This document shows positions 29,329 through 43,153 of a stretch of DNA of 64,000 bases, piece by piece; position 1 is the first letter of the stretch; each line of letters starts with the position of its first letter. A model generated the notes under the pieces. The model was not told the origin of the DNA. It made no database searches and saw only the letters and a program-made list of their open reading frames with translations. Position numbers and translations under genes: made by a program. Source of the DNA: Prochlorococcus sp. AG-355-B23 (GTDB lineage Bacteria; Cyanobacteriota; Cyanobacteriia; PCC-6307; Cyanobiaceae). The DNA is taken from contig QCDJ01000004.1 of assembly GCA_003280935.1 (NCBI GenBank), positions 1 to 64,000 of the forward strand, read 5' to 3'.

Positions 29329-29679
29329 TTATGGAAGTAAAAGATTATCTCCATTACTCCAGAATGATTCAAGGTCATAATATTTTCTTATTTCTGGTTG
29401 AAAAATATTGACTATCAAATCACCATAATCGAGTAAAGCCCATTTCGCTTCGTTAATCCCTTCTTTTCGTATAGGTTCAACTTTAGCCTTTTCTCTAAGC
29501 TCTCCCTCTACAGAGTTAGTTATAGATCTAACCTGTACATCAGATAATCCTTCTGCAATCAAAATCCATTCACTTATGAATGATACTTTGTCAATTTTTA
29601 TAAGTTTTATATCTCTTGCCTTTTTTTCATCACATGCTTGGGCTGCTATTAAAACCAATTTTTTATTGTCCATAAACAT
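29329..29679 (-). CDS. rsfS: ribosome silencing factor
   Basis: KARDIKLIKIDKVSFISEWILIAEGLSDVQVRSI...WALLDYGDLIVNIFQPEIRKYYDLESFW; internal ATG preferred. Confidence 0.92.
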   Translation of the reverse strand: MFMDNKKLVLIAAQACDEKKARDIKLIKIDKVSFISEWILIAEGLSDVQVRSITNSVEGELREKAKVEPIRKEGINEAKWALLDYGDLIVNIFQPEIRKYYDLESFWSNGDNLLLP

Positions 29680-30301
29680 TTTCACTTGAAACTGATTTTT
29701 CTGAGCCTTCTTGCTGAGATAATTCTGATCTTGCTTTTTCTGCACTTTTTCTTAAGGCATCTAATCTATCTTCAAAGAAACTCCTTTTTTTCTTTTTTCG
29801 TGTCTTCTCTATTAACTCCTTTAATGCTCCTCCAAGACTTTTATAAGCATTAGGAATGCTGTATCCAAATCTACAAGCAAGATCTATGGCTCTTTCATCT
29901 GCATAAATAGCATCTTGAAGCTTTTTCTCAGAATTATTTTTTAAATATAATCTATATCCTGCAAAACTTGATAATCCAAGAGCAAGTAATAAAAGTAACC
30001 CATCTTGTACCCACAACTCTCCTATCGCGCCTCCAAGCCCTATGGCAAGAGCTGCCATTTCCCATCCATCTCTGGGAATTGTGTCATTTTGGATTTTTCC
30101 AACCTCGTGCCAAAATAATAAATTTCTATGGTCAATAGCAAAGTTATCCCATTCATCTAAATCTATTTGGATTTCTACTTCGTCACGACCGATTTCCTCA
30201 AGTGTTATTAAAGGTGGATCTATAGCCGCAGCAGCTTCAACAAATACCCAACTTTCATTCTCTGGAGGCAACAAACTTTTAAGCCGCTGAAGTTCGCTCA
30301 T
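29663..30301 (-). CDS. DUF3318-like membrane protein
   Basis: LLPPENESWVFVEAAAAIDPPLITLEEIGRDEVEIQIDLDEWDNF; HEVGKIQNDTIPRDGWEMAAL. Confidence 0.75.
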   Translation of the reverse strand: MSELQRLKSLLPPENESWVFVEAAAAIDPPLITLEEIGRDEVEIQIDLDEWDNFAIDHRNLLFWHEVGKIQNDTIPRDGWEMAALAIGLGGAIGELWVQDGLLLLLALGLSSFAGYRLYLKNNSEKKLQDAIYADERAIDLACRFGYSIPNAYKSLGGALKELIEKTRKKKKRSFFEDRLDALRKSAEKARSELSQQEGSEKSVSSENVYGQ

Positions 30302-30408
30302 AAAAAATTAATTTCTTTCAATACTATAGAAACAAATGTTGCTTTTCAAGTAACTTGATTAACATCTGATGATTTATAAGTAGCATGATATAAATGAACG
30401 TTTAAATT

Positions 30409-33400
30409 ATGCCTCAAAGAGGTGATCTTAAAAAAATTCTAATTCTAGGTTCGGGACCAATCGTTATAGGGCAAGCATGCGAATTTGATTACTCTGGAAC
30501 TCAAGCTTGCAAAGCATTAAGAAATGCTGGTTATGAAATTGTCTTGATAAATTCAAATCCAGCATCAATAATGACTGATCCTGATATCGCAAGCAAAACA
30601 TATATTGAACCATTGACTCCTGAAATAGTTTCTCAGATCATTCTAAGAGAAAAACCTGATGCTATTCTTCCCACTATGGGGGGTCAAACCGCGTTGAATC
30701 TTGCGGTTAAATTATCAGAGTCAGATTTTTTAAAACAAAATAATATTGAATTAATTGGAGCTGATTTAAGAGCTATTAATAAAGCTGAGGATAGGAAATT
30801 ATTTAAAGAATCGATGGAGAAAATAAATGTAAATGTTTGTCCATCAGGTATAGCATCTAACTTAGATGAAGCTATAGAGGTATCAAAAAAAATTAGTTCT
30901 TATCCTCTAATAATAAGACCTGCGTTTACTTTAGGTGGAGTAGGGGGTGGAATTGCTTTTAACCTTGAAGAATTTGTCGAGCTGTGTAAATCAGGTTTAG
31001 AGGAAAGTCCAAGTAATCAAATATTAATTGAAAAATCACTCATTGGATGGAAGGAGTTTGAACTAGAGGTAATGAGAGATACTGCTGACAATGTCGTAAT
31101 AGTTTGCAGTATTGAAAATTTAGACCCAATGGGTGTCCACACTGGAGATTCGATTACTGTAGCTCCTGCACAGACCTTAACAGACAAGGAGTATCAGAGG
31201 TTGCGGGATTTGTCATTGAAGATTATTAGAGAAGTGGGAGTTGAAACAGGAGGGAGTAATATTCAATTTGCAATAAATCCATCTAATGGAGAAGTAATCG
31301 TTATAGAAATGAATCCTCGTGTAAGTAGATCATCTGCTTTGGCAAGTAAAGCGACTGGATTCCCCATAGCTAAAATTGCAGCTTTATTATCTGTTGGCTA
31401 TACACTTGATGAGATTATTAATGACATTACAAAAAAAACACCTGCATGTTTTGAGCCATCAATTGATTATGTAGTTACTAAGATCCCAAGATTTGCTTTT
31501 GAAAAGTTTAAAGGCTCATCTAATACTTTAAGCACTGCTATGAAATCTGTTGGTGAGTCAATGGCAATAGGTCGTTCTTTTGAAGAATCATTTCAGAAAG
31601 CATTAAGGTCATTAGAAGTAGGTGTTTTTGGATGGGAATGTGATGCACAAGATGAATTTAAAAACGAGAGTCAAATTAAAAATAGTTTAAGAAACCCTAC
31701 ATCTGAAAGAATTCTCCTTATTAAAAAAGCTATGCAGCTTGGGAAAACTAATGATTATATTCAAGAAGTTACAAATATAGATTTATGGTTTATCGAAAAA
31801 TTACGTAATATCTTTAATTTTGAAAATAATTTTTTGAAAGATAAACAACTTTATACTCTAGATAGGGATTTGATGTTACATGCTAAACAATTAGGCTTTT
31901 CAGATCAACAGATAGCAAAGTTAACTAATTCTGATTTTTTTGAAGTGAGAAATTATAGAAAAAAACTTAACATAATACCAATTTATAAAACTGTTGATAC
32001 CTGTTCAGCAGAATTCTCATCCTCAACTCCTTATCATTATTCTACTTACGAAGAATCTTTTTTTAATTTAAATTCTCAAATTTTTGATAGCGAGATTTTA
32101 GAAAATAGTAAATCAAAAAAAATTATGATTCTAGGAGGAGGCCCAAACAGAATTGGTCAGGGAATAGAATTTGATTACTGTTGTTGTCATGCATCATATC
32201 AAGCCTCTACAAATGGTTATAAAACAATAATGGTTAATAGTAACCCTGAAACTGTATCAACAGATTATGATACCAGCGATATTTTATATTTTGAGCCAGT
32301 AACTTTTGAGGATGTGCTCAACATAATTGAAGCTGAAAATCCTTATGGTTTGATTGTTCAATTTGGAGGTCAAACTCCTTTAAAATTATCATTACCTTTA
32401 TATGAATGGCTTAAATCTAACGATGGGGTCAGAACTGGATCAAAAATTCTTGGAACTTCCCCAATATCTATTGATTTAGCAGAAGATAGAGAGGAATTTA
32501 CAAAAATACTTGAAGAATTAAGTATTAGGCAACCTTTGAATGGTATTGCACGAAATCAAAGTGAGGCAGAAAATGTAGCAAAAAAAATAGGTTTCCCCTT
32601 AGTTGTAAGACCTTCTTATGTTTTAGGAGGCAGGGCAATGGAAATAGTAAAAGATGAGAATGAATTATCGAGATACATCTCTGAAGCAGTTAAGGTGTCC
32701 CCTGAACATCCAATCCTTCTTGATCAATATTTGAATAACGCTATTGAGATAGATGTTGATGCTTTATGCGATTCTGAGGGTTCGGTCGTTATTGCTGGTC
32801 TAATGGAACATGTGGAACCTGCAGGAATTCATTCAGGAGATTCAGCTTGTTGTTTGCCATCTATTTCTCTTACAACATCCACAATAGAAAATGTAACGAA
32901 CTGGACTAAATTAATTGCACAAAGATTAAATGTTGTTGGTTTAATTAATTTGCAATTTGCAGTGACAAATACAAATAACAAAGAAAATAAATTATTTATT
33001 CTTGAAGCAAATCCAAGAGCATCCAGGACAGTCCCATTTGTTTCTAAAGCGATAGGCAAACCCGTTGCAAAGTTAGCTACCCTGTTAATGCAAGGTTTTA
33101 CATTAGAAGATGTTAATTTCACGCAAGAATTTTCTCCTAAATATCAGGCAGTAAAAGAGGCTGTTTTGCCTTTCAAAAGATTTCCTGGATCTGATACATT
33201 ACTTGGTCCTGAAATGAGATCTACTGGAGAAGTAATGGGTTTAGCTAAAGATTTTGGAATTGCTTATGCGAAGTCGGAATTGGCAGCAGGAAATGGTGTT
33301 CCTTCAGAAGGAGTTGCTTTTTTATCTACAAATGATTTAGATAAAAAAAATCTTGAGGAAGTTGCTAGAGAACTTTTGAATTTAGGATTTAAATTAATCG

Positions 33401-33705
33401 CAACAAAAGGTACAGCTTCATATTTGGTGAATTTAGGAATTCAAGTTGAAGAAGTGCTAAAAGTTCATGAAGGAAGACCAAATATTGAGGACCTAATTCG
33501 TTCGGGACTTGTTCAATTAATAATTAATACTCCAATTGGCTCACAGGCTCTTCATGATGATGCTTATTTAAGACGTGCCGCTTTAGAATATAATATTCCA
33601 ACTTTCACAACGATTCCTGGAGCAAATGCAGCCATTAAGGCGATCAAAGCTTTGCAATGCAATAAGATTAATACTTACTCTTTACAAGAAATCCATAATT
33701 ATTAA
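30409..33705 (+). CDS. carB: carbamoyl-phosphate synthase large subunit
   Basis: Full length, two ATP-grasp halves; [25 protein letters not shown]. Confidence 0.98.
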   Translation: MPQRGDLKKILILGSGPIVIGQACEFDYSGTQACKALRNAGYEIVLINSNPASIMTDPDIASKTYIEPLTPEIVSQIILREKPDAILPTMGGQTALNLAVKLSESDFLKQNNIELIGADLRAINKAEDRKLFKESMEKINVNVCPSGIASNLDEAIEVSKKISSYPLIIRPAFTLGGVGGGIAFNLEEFVELCKSGLEESPSNQILIEKSLIGWKEFELEVMRDTADNVVIVCSIENLDPMGVHTGDSITVAPAQTLTDKEYQRLRDLSLKIIREVGVETGGSNIQFAINPSNGEVIVIEMNPRVSRSSALASKATGFPIAKIAALLSVGYTLDEIINDITKKTPACFEPSIDYVVTKIPRFAFEKFKGSSNTLSTAMKSVGESMAIGRSFEESFQKALRSLEVGVFGWECDAQDEFKNESQIKNSLRNPTSERILLIKKAMQLGKTNDYIQEVTNIDLWFIEKLRNIFNFENNFLKDKQLYTLDRDLMLHAKQLGFSDQQIAKLTNSDFFEVRNYRKKLNIIPIYKTVDTCSAEFSSSTPYHYSTYEESFFNLNSQIFDSEILENSKSKKIMILGGGPNRIGQGIEFDYCCCHASYQASTNGYKTIMVNSNPETVSTDYDTSDILYFEPVTFEDVLNIIEAENPYGLIVQFGGQTPLKLSLPLYEWLKSNDGVRTGSKILGTSPISIDLAEDREEFTKILEELSIRQPLNGIARNQSEAENVAKKIGFPLVVRPSYVLGGRAMEIVKDENELSRYISEAVKVSPEHPILLDQYLNNAIEIDVDALCDSEGSVVIAGLMEHVEPAGIHSGDSACCLPSISLTTSTIENVTNWTKLIAQRLNVVGLINLQFAVTNTNNKENKLFILEANPRASRTVPFVSKAIGKPVAKLATLLMQGFTLEDVNFTQEFSPKYQAVKEAVLPFKRFPGSDTLLGPEMRSTGEVMGLAKDFGIAYAKSELAAGNGVPSEGVAFLSTNDLDKKNLEEVARELLNLGFKLIATKGTASYLVNLGIQVEEVLKVHEGRPNIEDLIRSGLVQLIINTPIGSQALHDDAYLRRAALEYNIPTFTTIPGANAAIKAIKALQCNKINTYSLQEIHNY

Positions 33706-33709
33706 AATT

Positions 33710-33928
33710 TTATTCTAAGTTATTTAGTTTTTCTCTTAATTGATTAACTAAAGAGTTTCGACTAATTGAAAGTAATTTGAGAGTATCTTGATGCATCTTT
33801 AATTGTGTCTCCGCTATTTGTAGTACTTTTATAGATTCTTTTATTTCATTAGAAAGTTCATTTATTAAATATTTTTTTCCTTCAAAGGTTAAAACTGGAT
33901 TTGCAGAATCATTTGTGTTTTCGCTCAT
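33710..33928 (-). CDS. small coiled-coil hypothetical protein
   Basis: ORF track. Confidence 0.6.
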   Translation of the reverse strand: MSENTNDSANPVLTFEGKKYLINELSNEIKESIKVLQIAETQLKMHQDTLKLLSISRNSLVNQLREKLNNLE

Positions 33929-33971
33929 GGATTTACTTTTTTAATAAATATTTTTAATAAATAAAATAGAA

Positions 33972-35678
33972 CTATAATTTTTTAATCAATTGTTTTTCAC
34001 ATAATTCTTTATAAATTCCAGGTTTATTTATTAAATCAATGTGTTTCCCAACTTCAATAATTTCACCTTTATCGAATACAACTATTTTATTAGCCTCTTG
34101 AGTAGTGGCTAATCTATGAGCAATTACAATAACTGTTCTATCTTTCATAGCTCTATTAAGTCCTTTTTGTACTTCAAATTCTGATTCTGCATCTAACGCA
34201 CTTGTGGCCTCATCTAAAAGGAGAATTGAGGGGTTCCCAAGTATTGCCCTTGCAATTGCTATCCTCTGAATCTGACCACCTGAGAAATTTGATCCTCTTT
34301 CAGATATTTCAGTTTCATATTTCTCAGGAAGCTTTTGAATGAAGTTGTGAGCGTTTGCTTTTCTTGCTGATTCTATAACCTCTTCTTTGGTGAAATTTCT
34401 GCCCATTCTTATTACATCAATAATTGTTCCTGAGAACAAAAAAGGCTGCTGTTGTACTAATGCAATGTTTTTTCTAATATCTTTTGTATTTAATATTTTG
34501 AGATTTTTATCATCTATAAAAATGTCTCCATTATTTGGAGTTATAAATTTTAATATCAAAGCCATCATTGTACTTTTACCAGCTCCAGAAGCTCCAACAA
34601 ATGCTGTGACTTCCCCTCTTTTAATTTCTAAATTGATATTTTTAAGTACTTGATTATCTTTTTCGTAAGCGAAATTTACTTTCTTGAAACTTATCTTGCC
34701 TTCACAATTGGATATCTTTCGTAAATTTTCTTTATCATCTTCGACAGGTTCTTGATTTATATTTTTCAACCTTTTTATTGAGGCTTCTGCCTGTTTATAG
34801 TCATTAAAATTTGTACTTACATGGCTTATTGGATCAATGAGCATTAAGATGGCAGCAAAAAAACTACTAAATTCTTCGCTTGTTAGAAGGCCTAGATTGA
34901 TTCTTGCGGCTCCTAAACCTAATATTGCTAATATTCCAAATGCTTCAACAAATCCTACAACTGGATGTTGAAATGCAAGTAGTTTTAATGTTTTATATTT
35001 TGCTTTTTTATTTGTACTTAATCTTTTATAAAATCTATTCTCAATCCAATTTTCTGCAGCAAAAGCTCTTATAGTGGACATTCCATTTATAGATTCACCT
35101 ATTAATCCTGCTAAATTACTTGTTGATTCTTGACTTTTTTCGGATGCAACTAAAACTCTTCTTCCAAAACTGTTAACTGAAAGAATAATCAATGGTGCTA
35201 AAACGAATGTTGACACTGTTAGTGACCAGTCTAAATAAAACATGTAGATTATTACCGCTAACAACTGTAAAGTGCATGGAATAGTATCTTGAGCTGTTTT
35301 ATAAATAACTTCGCTTACCCTGTCTGCATCTTCTGTAAGTCTATATGTGATGTCCCCGGCTGAAATATTTTCAACGGAATTCATCTTTATTTTTTGAATT
35401 CTTCTAAATAAATTTCCTCTCATCACTTCACTAATTTCTAAAGATGGTTTTGCTATGAATACATCCTGTCCAAATTGAGCAGTTTTCTGAACTAAAAATA
35501 CAAATAAAGACTTAATTATTATGCTAGAAACTTTTGAAAGATCACCTGACCCAATTGCTGGGATTAAGTTTCCAGCTAAATAAGCTAATAAAGGCCAACA
35601 AGCTACGTAAATGAGCATGCATATAAAACCCTTGATAAACCTATTTGAATATGGTCTGACTGGTGGTATTAGTCTCAA
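33972..35678 (-). CDS. ABC transporter, MsbA-like TM-ATPase fusion
   Basis: GASGAGKSTMMALI, FSGGQIQRIAIARAIL, LLLDEATSALD. Confidence 0.94.
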   Translation of the reverse strand: MRLIPPVRPYSNRFIKGFICMLIYVACWPLLAYLAGNLIPAIGSGDLSKVSSIIIKSLFVFLVQKTAQFGQDVFIAKPSLEISEVMRGNLFRRIQKIKMNSVENISAGDITYRLTEDADRVSEVIYKTAQDTIPCTLQLLAVIIYMFYLDWSLTVSTFVLAPLIILSVNSFGRRVLVASEKSQESTSNLAGLIGESINGMSTIRAFAAENWIENRFYKRLSTNKKAKYKTLKLLAFQHPVVGFVEAFGILAILGLGAARINLGLLTSEEFSSFFAAILMLIDPISHVSTNFNDYKQAEASIKRLKNINQEPVEDDKENLRKISNCEGKISFKKVNFAYEKDNQVLKNINLEIKRGEVTAFVGASGAGKSTMMALILKFITPNNGDIFIDDKNLKILNTKDIRKNIALVQQQPFLFSGTIIDVIRMGRNFTKEEVIESARKANAHNFIQKLPEKYETEISERGSNFSGGQIQRIAIARAILGNPSILLLDEATSALDAESEFEVQKGLNRAMKDRTVIVIAHRLATTQEANKIVVFDKGEIIEVGKHIDLINKPGIYKELCEKQLIKKL

Positions 35679-35736
35679 GTTATTATATATTTAATTGTTT
35701 ATCCTACTTTATCAATATCTTTGGGTATAAAAAACA

Positions 35737-35913
35737 ATGAAATTGGATCAATTCTTAAAATGGAAAAATCTGGTATCTTCTGGTGGCGAAGCAAAAATTT
35801 TTATTAAATCGGGTTCTGTAAAGGTTAATGGTGTAATTGAGACTAGGAGAGGAAGAAAGTTAAACAAGGGAGATAAAGTAATATTTCTAAAAAATGAATT
35901 AATTTTTGAATAG
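35737..35913 (+). CDS. S4-domain RNA-binding protein (58 aa)
   Basis: Manual reading MKLDQFLKWKNLVSSGGEAKIFIKSGSVKVNGVIETRRGRKLNKGDKVIFLKNELIFE; not in track. Confidence 0.85.
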   Translation: MKLDQFLKWKNLVSSGGEAKIFIKSGSVKVNGVIETRRGRKLNKGDKVIFLKNELIFE

Positions 35914-35965
35914 TTAGCTTATTCAACTCACTTTGTATTAGTATGTTTTTCTTGGAGATAGTATT

Positions 35966-36691
35966 TTGAGAAAATCTGTAATTGCTGGTAATTGGAAAAT
36001 GCACATGACTTGTGCTGAGTCTAAATCATATTTAGAAAAGTTTATTCCCTTAATAAAAAACATAAAAAACGATCGTAAAATTGTTATTGCTCCACCTTTT
36101 ACAGCTATTTCAACCTTTTCGGATCATTCTGATTTTGAATATTTAGATATTTCTAGTCAAAATATTCATTGGGAAGATCAAGGGGCATTTACTGCAGAAA
36201 TATCTCCAAAAATGCTTCTTGAACATGGTGTCTCATATGCAATCGTTGGACATAGTGAACCAAGGAAATATTTTAGTGAAAGTGATGAACAAATTAATAA
36301 AAGAGCAGTTTTTGCACAATCTAGTGGACTTACTCCAATAGTTTGTGTAGGAGAAACATTAGAACAAAGAGAAAGAGGAGAAGCTGTTAGAGTTATTACT
36401 AGACAGGTTGAACAAGGATTAGAAAATACAGATCCATCTAATTTAATTGTTGCCTATGAACCAATATGGGCTATTGGCACTGGTAAAACATGTGAGGCAG
36501 AAGACGCTAATAAGATATGTTCTTTGATTCGGAAATTAATAGGTTTTGATGATGTAATTATTCAATATGGAGGATCTGTTAAACCTAATAATATTGACGA
36601 AATAATGTCAATGAGTGATATAGATGGGGTGTTAGTTGGAGGCGCTTCATTAGATCCGAATAGTTTTGCGAGAATTGCAAATTATCAATAA
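35966..36691 (+). CDS. tpiA: triosephosphate isomerase
   Basis: [44 protein letters not shown]. Confidence 0.98.
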   Translation: MRKSVIAGNWKMHMTCAESKSYLEKFIPLIKNIKNDRKIVIAPPFTAISTFSDHSDFEYLDISSQNIHWEDQGAFTAEISPKMLLEHGVSYAIVGHSEPRKYFSESDEQINKRAVFAQSSGLTPIVCVGETLEQRERGEAVRVITRQVEQGLENTDPSNLIVAYEPIWAIGTGKTCEAEDANKICSLIRKLIGFDDVIIQYGGSVKPNNIDEIMSMSDIDGVLVGGASLDPNSFARIANYQ

Positions 36692-37520
36692 GAAGAATCC
36701 TTGGCCAAAAGGGTGGGGCCAAAAAACTTCAATTATGGGAGTTATTAATTTAACTCCTGATTCATTTAGTGATGGTGGGGAATTAAACTCCTCAAAAAAA
36801 GTTATAGATCAAGTAGACCATTTCTTGAGCAATGGTGTTGATGTAATTGATCTTGGTGCTCAAAGTACGAGACCTGGAGCTGAAGAAGTTGGATCTAGTA
36901 AAGAAATAAAAAGATTGATCCCATTTCTAAAATTAATAAAATCTGAATTTCCAGATGTTTTAATTTCTGTTGATACTTTTAATTCTGAAGTTGCTTACGA
37001 AGCTCTTTTGAATGGTGCTAACTGGATAAATGATGTTACGGGAGGAAGAAGAGATATAAAAATTTTGGATGTGGTATCAAAATTCAACTGTCCATTCGTT
37101 ATAACTCATAGTCGTGGCAATAGTCAAAATATGAATCAACTCTCTAATTACCAGAATGTATTGAGTGATGTTAAGTGCTCGCTTGATAATTTAATAAAAA
37201 ATGCTTTAGAAAAAAATATATCTGAAAGAAACATAATAGTGGATCCTGGAATTGGGTTTTCAAAGGATATCATTCATAATTTGGAAATCTTGAGAAACTT
37301 AGATGTATTTAAAAAATGGAATTTGCCAATTTTGATAGGTGCATCTAGGAAGAGATTTATCGGTGAAATTTTGAATGAGAAAAATCCCAAAGAAAGAGAT
37401 ATAGGAACACTTGCAATAAGCTGTCTTTGTTCTCAATTTAATATTGACATTGTGAGGGTTCACAACGTCAAACTAAATTATCAAATCCTGAAAGTAGCTG
37501 ATAAGATTTACAGAAAATGA
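36666..37520 (+). CDS. folP: dihydropteroate synthase
   Basis: [39 protein letters not shown]; overlaps tpiA end. Confidence 0.97.
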   Translation: MRELQIINKKNPWPKGWGQKTSIMGVINLTPDSFSDGGELNSSKKVIDQVDHFLSNGVDVIDLGAQSTRPGAEEVGSSKEIKRLIPFLKLIKSEFPDVLISVDTFNSEVAYEALLNGANWINDVTGGRRDIKILDVVSKFNCPFVITHSRGNSQNMNQLSNYQNVLSDVKCSLDNLIKNALEKNISERNIIVDPGIGFSKDIIHNLEILRNLDVFKKWNLPILIGASRKRFIGEILNEKNPKERDIGTLAISCLCSQFNIDIVRVHNVKLNYQILKVADKIYRK

Positions 37521-37528
37521 TAAGTTTA

Positions 37529-40500
37529 TTATTCTTTAACTCCTTCGATTTTATCCTCTACCTCTTGGTATAGTTCTTTCAACTGTTCAATATTCTCATC
37601 TGAAGTTTCCCAATATCCCCTACCATTAACTTCTAGCAATGTTCCAACAATTCTTCTGAAACTATTAGGATTAAGATCCATTAATCTTTTCCTCATCTCT
37701 TCGTCATTTATAAATGTTTCATTAGTTTCTTCATATACAAAATTATCTACTTGACCACTTGTCGCACTCCAACCAAGAGTATAATTAAGTCTGTTTGAAA
37801 GTTCTCTAACTCCTTCATAACCAGATTTAAGCATACCTTCATACCACTTAGGATTTAAAAGTTTTGTCCTTGAGTCTAATCTGATAGTTTCTCCAAGTGT
37901 TCTAACTTGAGCATTAGAAGTAGTCGTGTCTGCTATATAGCTACTTGGTTCTTTCCCGTCATCTCTAAGTGTCTTAATCAATTTTGTTGGATCTGAATCA
38001 AAATAATGACTTACATCTGTTAATGAAATCTCTGAGGAATCAAGGTTTTGAAATGTAACATCTGCTGTTTTCATTACTGACTCAAATACATCTCTTTTTT
38101 GATTCATCTCACCTGGATTATCAGCATTAAAAGCATATGTTTTGCGTGATAAATACATTTCTTGTAATTCATTTTCTTCCTCCCAAGTTGAGTTTTCTAC
38201 AGCTAAATTAACATTTGAACTGTAGCTTCCACTTGCGTTAGAGAATACTCTCGCAGAAGCTTCTCTGATAGAGGTACCTTCTTTTTCTGCTTGTTCTAGT
38301 GAATGTTTCCTTACAAAATTAGATTCCAATGGTTCATCAGCCTCAGCCGCTAATTTGACCGCCTGATCTATTAAGGCCATCTGATTTATAAATAGATCTC
38401 TAAAAACTCCTGAGCAGTTAACGACTACATCTATTCTTGGCCTACCTAATTCTTCTAAAGGGATTAATTCTAATTTGTTAATTCTTCCAACGGAATCAGG
38501 TTTTGGTTTTACGCCGACAAACCATAAGATTTGAGCAAGTGATTCTCCATAAGTTTTGATATTATCAGTACCCCATAAAACACAGGCTATTGTTTCGGGC
38601 CAAGTTCCTTGCTCTTCTCTTTGTCTTTCAATTAATTTGTCAACAACAGACTTTGCAGCAGCTACAGCTGCTGTAGTTGGGATTGATTGTGGATCAAGTG
38701 CATGGATATTTTTACCACTGGGTAAAACACCAGGATTTCTTATAGGGTCTCCACCTGGTCCAGGTAAAACATAATTTCCATCTAATGCTTTAATGAGGCT
38801 ATCCATTTCTTTATCAGCACAGACCTGTTCCAAACAGAAAAGTAAGTAATCAAATAATTTATTTAATTCCTTCTGGTTAACTTCATTAAATCCATTTAAT
38901 CTACAGGCTCTTAGCCAAGGAGTAGGTAGATTTAGACCAAATACTTTAAGTAAATCGAAAAGTTTGGCAAGAAGTGATTTTTCTAAATAAACTCTGCCAT
39001 CAACAATTTTTAAAGAGTTGACCATCGCATAAATAGACTCTCTTGACGTCTTTATGATTTTTTCATTTAACTCTACAAATTTAAGTTCACCTTTATTATT
39101 ACCATCATAAATTTGTTCAATAGTTAGACCTATAGATTCTGCGAGTAATCCAGGAAGAGATCTTAAATCCTCTTGTTCTCTCTCTAAAGATGCAATATTT
39201 ACGAGAGTTGCAACAGCTTCTTCTGCTGTTGGAGCTTCTCCAATAGTATGAAGACCGCAAGGTAATAATCTACTTTCAATTTCCATCAACTGTTTATAGA
39301 CATTACCCACAAATAAATCTCTTTCATCTATTGAAAGTTCTTCTACGTCTTTTGAAGGTAGTTCTACATCTTTGTCAAGGTTACATTGTTTAGAAGTTTC
39401 AACTATTGCATTAACAATTTGAATACCCCTACTATTTTCTCTTAATTGTTGATAAGAACCAACAAGTTCACTTAGTTCTTTAAGTCCTTTGTAGAGTCCT
39501 GCATTTTCTGCTGGAGGAGTTAGATAGCTAATGGTTGAGGCGTAACCTCTTCTTTTCGCGATTGTTGCTTCAGAAGGATTATTAGCAGCATAGTAATACA
39601 AGTTAGGTAATGATCCAATAAGAGAATCCGGATAGCATGTTTCACTCATGCCCATCTGTTTACCAGGCATAAATTCAAGTGATCCGTGAGTTCCAAAATG
39701 AAGAACAGCATCAGCTCCCCAGATTTTTTCTACATAGGTGTAATAAGCGGCAAAACCGTGATGAGGGCTTGCACTTCTTGAATAAAGTAACCTCATTGGA
39801 TCACCTTCGTAACCGAATGTAGGTTGAACACCTATAAAAACATTTCCAAAATGCTTTCCATAAATAAGTAAATTTTGTCCGTCACTATTTAAGTTTCCAG
39901 GAGGTTTACCCCAATTCTCTTCAAGTCTTTGTGAATATGGTGTGAACTCTTCGTATTCTTTTACTGACATTTTATGAGCAATATTTAACTCGGGAGAGCC
40001 GTCCATTGCTTCAGGGTTATTAATTACTTTTTCCATTAATTCTTTTGAATTACTTGGAAGTTCATCTATTTGATATCCTTTAGATTTCATTTCAAGGAGC
40101 ACTCTATAAATAGAACCGAAAACATTTAAGTATGCTGCCGTACCAACATTTCCTTTGTCTGGTGGAAAACTAAATACTGTGATGGCTAATTTTTTATCCT
40201 TTCTTTGTTTGACTCTTAAAGTTGACCATTTTATGGCTCTTTCAGCTATTACATCAACTCGATCTTGGAGCGTATGCGCCTTACCTGTAGCATCATCACG
40301 ACCTGAGAGAATAATAGGTTCAATAGCACCATCGAGCTCTGGAATTGCAATTTGAAGTGCTACCTGAACTGGGTGTAACCCTAGATCACTATCTTCCCAT
40401 TCTTGTGTGGTTTGGAAGACTAATGGAAGTGCAACCATATAGGGTCTGTTTAACCTTTTAAGGGATTCAATAGCTTTAGGATGATCTTGTCTTGCTGGCC

Positions 40501-41539
40501 CACCAACTAGCGCAAATCCTGTTAGAGATACAACTCCATCTACTATAGGTTGATCCTTATTTATAGAATCATAATAAAATTCATTAACTGGTTTAGAGAA
40601 ATCTAGACCTCCACAAAAAATAGGTAGAACTCTCGCACCTCTGTATTCCAGTTCTTGAATAACAGCAACGTAATGAGCATCATCTCCCGTAACGATATGA
40701 CTCCTTTGAAGCACTAAACCTATTGTTGGAGTTTTGTCATCTTTAGGATTTATATCTTTCCTATTATTTTCCCAATTTTGATATTCTTTAAGACTTTCAA
40801 ACATGCAAGGAGCAAGAGGATGCCAAATTCCTAAATCTGGGAATGTTTCTGGGTCTTGAATTTTGAATTCTTCTATTTGATCTTTTATGATCTCTGAAAC
40901 AGCATACTTTTCAGAAATCATTAACAAGAAATTTTTTAAGTTCTCAGTGGTACCACCTAACCAGTACTGAAAACTCAGAATAAATGTTCTAGCATCTTGA
41001 GCTTTTTCTACTGGTAGATATTTAAGTATTGAAGGAAGTGTATTTAATAACTTCAACATTGAATCTTGGAAACTTGCTCCATCAGATTCTTTTTTCTTTT
41101 TTATTAAATCTCCAATAATACTTTTAGATTGACCAAGTTGGGCCATGCTAAATGAGCCTAACTTATTTAATCTCATTACCTCTGGCATGGAGGGAAAAAC
41201 TATTGATGCTTTTAGTTTGTCTTTAAACGGAGATACTGCTTCAACCACTTTTTGAGCAAGGTCTTCAATGAAAATTAGAGAAGCTACGAATATATCTGCA
41301 TTAGCTATATCTTCTTTAAAATCTTCAAAATTACTGTCATTCCTAAGTTCTTCGATAAGATAGCCACTAAGGTCTATACCTATAGGCCCATTCATTTTAT
41401 TTATTGACTTTGCAGCTTCCGTTAAGGAATTTTGGTATTGTGGCTCAAGGACAACATAAACTGCTTTTATTACAACTTTGTGTTTGTTATCCTCAACAGG
41501 AGATACTCTGCGGTTTGCTGAGCGGACCTGCGTAAACAT
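37529..41539 (-). CDS. chlH: magnesium chelatase subunit H
   Basis: 1336-aa CobN/ChlH protein; [25 protein letters not shown]. Confidence 0.98.
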   Translation of the reverse strand: MFTQVRSANRRVSPVEDNKHKVVIKAVYVVLEPQYQNSLTEAAKSINKMNGPIGIDLSGYLIEELRNDSNFEDFKEDIANADIFVASLIFIEDLAQKVVEAVSPFKDKLKASIVFPSMPEVMRLNKLGSFSMAQLGQSKSIIGDLIKKKKESDGASFQDSMLKLLNTLPSILKYLPVEKAQDARTFILSFQYWLGGTTENLKNFLLMISEKYAVSEIIKDQIEEFKIQDPETFPDLGIWHPLAPCMFESLKEYQNWENNRKDINPKDDKTPTIGLVLQRSHIVTGDDAHYVAVIQELEYRGARVLPIFCGGLDFSKPVNEFYYDSINKDQPIVDGVVSLTGFALVGGPARQDHPKAIESLKRLNRPYMVALPLVFQTTQEWEDSDLGLHPVQVALQIAIPELDGAIEPIILSGRDDATGKAHTLQDRVDVIAERAIKWSTLRVKQRKDKKLAITVFSFPPDKGNVGTAAYLNVFGSIYRVLLEMKSKGYQIDELPSNSKELMEKVINNPEAMDGSPELNIAHKMSVKEYEEFTPYSQRLEENWGKPPGNLNSDGQNLLIYGKHFGNVFIGVQPTFGYEGDPMRLLYSRSASPHHGFAAYYTYVEKIWGADAVLHFGTHGSLEFMPGKQMGMSETCYPDSLIGSLPNLYYYAANNPSEATIAKRRGYASTISYLTPPAENAGLYKGLKELSELVGSYQQLRENSRGIQIVNAIVETSKQCNLDKDVELPSKDVEELSIDERDLFVGNVYKQLMEIESRLLPCGLHTIGEAPTAEEAVATLVNIASLEREQEDLRSLPGLLAESIGLTIEQIYDGNNKGELKFVELNEKIIKTSRESIYAMVNSLKIVDGRVYLEKSLLAKLFDLLKVFGLNLPTPWLRACRLNGFNEVNQKELNKLFDYLLFCLEQVCADKEMDSLIKALDGNYVLPGPGGDPIRNPGVLPSGKNIHALDPQSIPTTAAVAAAKSVVDKLIERQREEQGTWPETIACVLWGTDNIKTYGESLAQILWFVGVKPKPDSVGRINKLELIPLEELGRPRIDVVVNCSGVFRDLFINQMALIDQAVKLAAEADEPLESNFVRKHSLEQAEKEGTSIREASARVFSNASGSYSSNVNLAVENSTWEEENELQEMYLSRKTYAFNADNPGEMNQKRDVFESVMKTADVTFQNLDSSEISLTDVSHYFDSDPTKLIKTLRDDGKEPSSYIADTTTSNAQVRTLGETIRLDSRTKLLNPKWYEGMLKSGYEGVRELSNRLNYTLGWSATSGQVDNFVYEETNETFINDEEMRKRLMDLNPNSFRRIVGTLLEVNGRGYWETSDENIEQLKELYQEVEDKIEGVKE

Positions 41540-41641
41540 TGATTTTCTTTAAGTATTTCTACCAGCCTACGAATGAAAAGACGTTATTGTGTGCAATATA
41601 AATAGCGTGTAACAACCTTTAAAAAAAATTTTTAAAAAAAA

Positions 41642-42490
41642 ATGATTGAAAATTCTAAAAAACCCGTACCAGTACTAGTTTCCGGAGCTTTAGGCAGAAT
41701 GGGTAGCGAAGTTGTTAATACTGTATTAAATTCTACAGATTGTGAACTTGTCGCAGCAATCGACATAAACGAAAAGAACAATGGCTCAAATATTTCTGAA
41801 TTATTGAAGGTAAAAAATTGTGATGTTTTTGTTTCAAATGATTTTGAAGGGACTTTATGTTCCGTTAGTCAAAATTATAGAAATGAAAAAATCAAACCCG
41901 TTTTGGTTGATTTTACTCATCCTGATTCTGTATATGAAAATACCAGATCAGCTATTGCATATGGGGTATCACCAGTAGTAGGAACTACAGGTCTAAGTCC
42001 TTCTCAAATAAAAGATTTGTCTGTTTTTGCTCAGAAAGCATCAGTTGGTTGTGCAATAATTCCTAATTTTTCAGTAGGTATGGTTCTTCTTCAGCAAGCG
42101 GCATCTGTAGCTGCAAGGTTTTACGACAATATTGAATTAATTGAGATGCATCATAATCAAAAAGCTGATTCTCCTAGTGGGACGTGTATAAAAACTGCAG
42201 AAATGATTGAAGAATATCCAAAGGAATTTAATCAGAATTTAGTAAAAGATTCTGAGTCATTGAAAGGTGTACGTGGTGGGCTTAGAGATTCAGGAATCAA
42301 TATACATTCTGTACGATTACCAGGATTACTCGCTCATCAGTTAGTAATTATGGGATCTCCAGGTGAAACTTACACAATTAAACATGACACTATTGATAGA
42401 AAGGCCTATATGCCAGGAGTTTTACAGGCTATTAAAAAAATTGGTAATTATGAAACTTTAGTTTACGGACTTGAAAAATTGATTTTTTAA
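41642..42490 (+). CDS. dapB: 4-hydroxy-tetrahydrodipicolinate reductase
   Basis: [38 protein letters not shown]. Confidence 0.97.
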   Translation: MIENSKKPVPVLVSGALGRMGSEVVNTVLNSTDCELVAAIDINEKNNGSNISELLKVKNCDVFVSNDFEGTLCSVSQNYRNEKIKPVLVDFTHPDSVYENTRSAIAYGVSPVVGTTGLSPSQIKDLSVFAQKASVGCAIIPNFSVGMVLLQQAASVAARFYDNIELIEMHHNQKADSPSGTCIKTAEMIEEYPKEFNQNLVKDSESLKGVRGGLRDSGINIHSVRLPGLLAHQLVIMGSPGETYTIKHDTIDRKAYMPGVLQAIKKIGNYETLVYGLEKLIF

Positions 42491-42491
42491 A

Positions 42492-43133
42492 ATGATAATT
42501 CCAATTAATCCAAGTCAAATTTCAAAACTTATTCCTGCAGTTGGTACAGGGAGTCAATTTAAGTACGCGTTGGGGAATCCTAGAAAAATTCTTCAAAGAG
42601 TAATAGTTTCATCAATTGGTGGATTTATCTCATTAATTATTAGTTCGACTGGAGATCAAACTAATAATTTCTGGTTATTCTTATGTGTAGGTTTCTTTTT
42701 GTATATCATCTGGGGCCCTATTCTTGAATCAAGTAGAAAAAACTTGCAATTAAGAAAATATAAATTTTTTTCTATATTTGATGGATATATATCAGATATT
42801 TATAAAACAGAAAAGATTGAAAGTTCAAGAGAACAATCTAATAGGCAAGGTCGATTAGAAGTTATCGAAAACAAAAGAACTTGGTTAGTACTTGAATTAG
42901 AAGATGAAGATGGTTATTTGGAAAAATTAAGTTTTCCTATGGAAAATAAGCACAGTAAAATTAGGGTTGGTTCGAGTATTAGATGTTTAATAACATCTGA
43001 TAACCGTAATTTTGAAAGAGATTTTTATTTGACCGATGCTTGGCTTCCTGAAATTAACTTATGGGTTGGTGAGTACCCCTATTTATTAAGACCAGCATTT
43101 GAGGAAATTTGCTATATTTATTTGAATAGATAG
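42492..43133 (+). CDS. hypothetical membrane-anchored protein
   Basis: ORF track, two TM then soluble domain. Confidence 0.65.
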   Translation: MIIPINPSQISKLIPAVGTGSQFKYALGNPRKILQRVIVSSIGGFISLIISSTGDQTNNFWLFLCVGFFLYIIWGPILESSRKNLQLRKYKFFSIFDGYISDIYKTEKIESSREQSNRQGRLEVIENKRTWLVLELEDEDGYLEKLSFPMENKHSKIRVGSSIRCLITSDNRNFERDFYLTDAWLPEINLWVGEYPYLLRPAFEEICYIYLNR

Positions 43134-43153
43134 TTGATTGTTTATATAATACG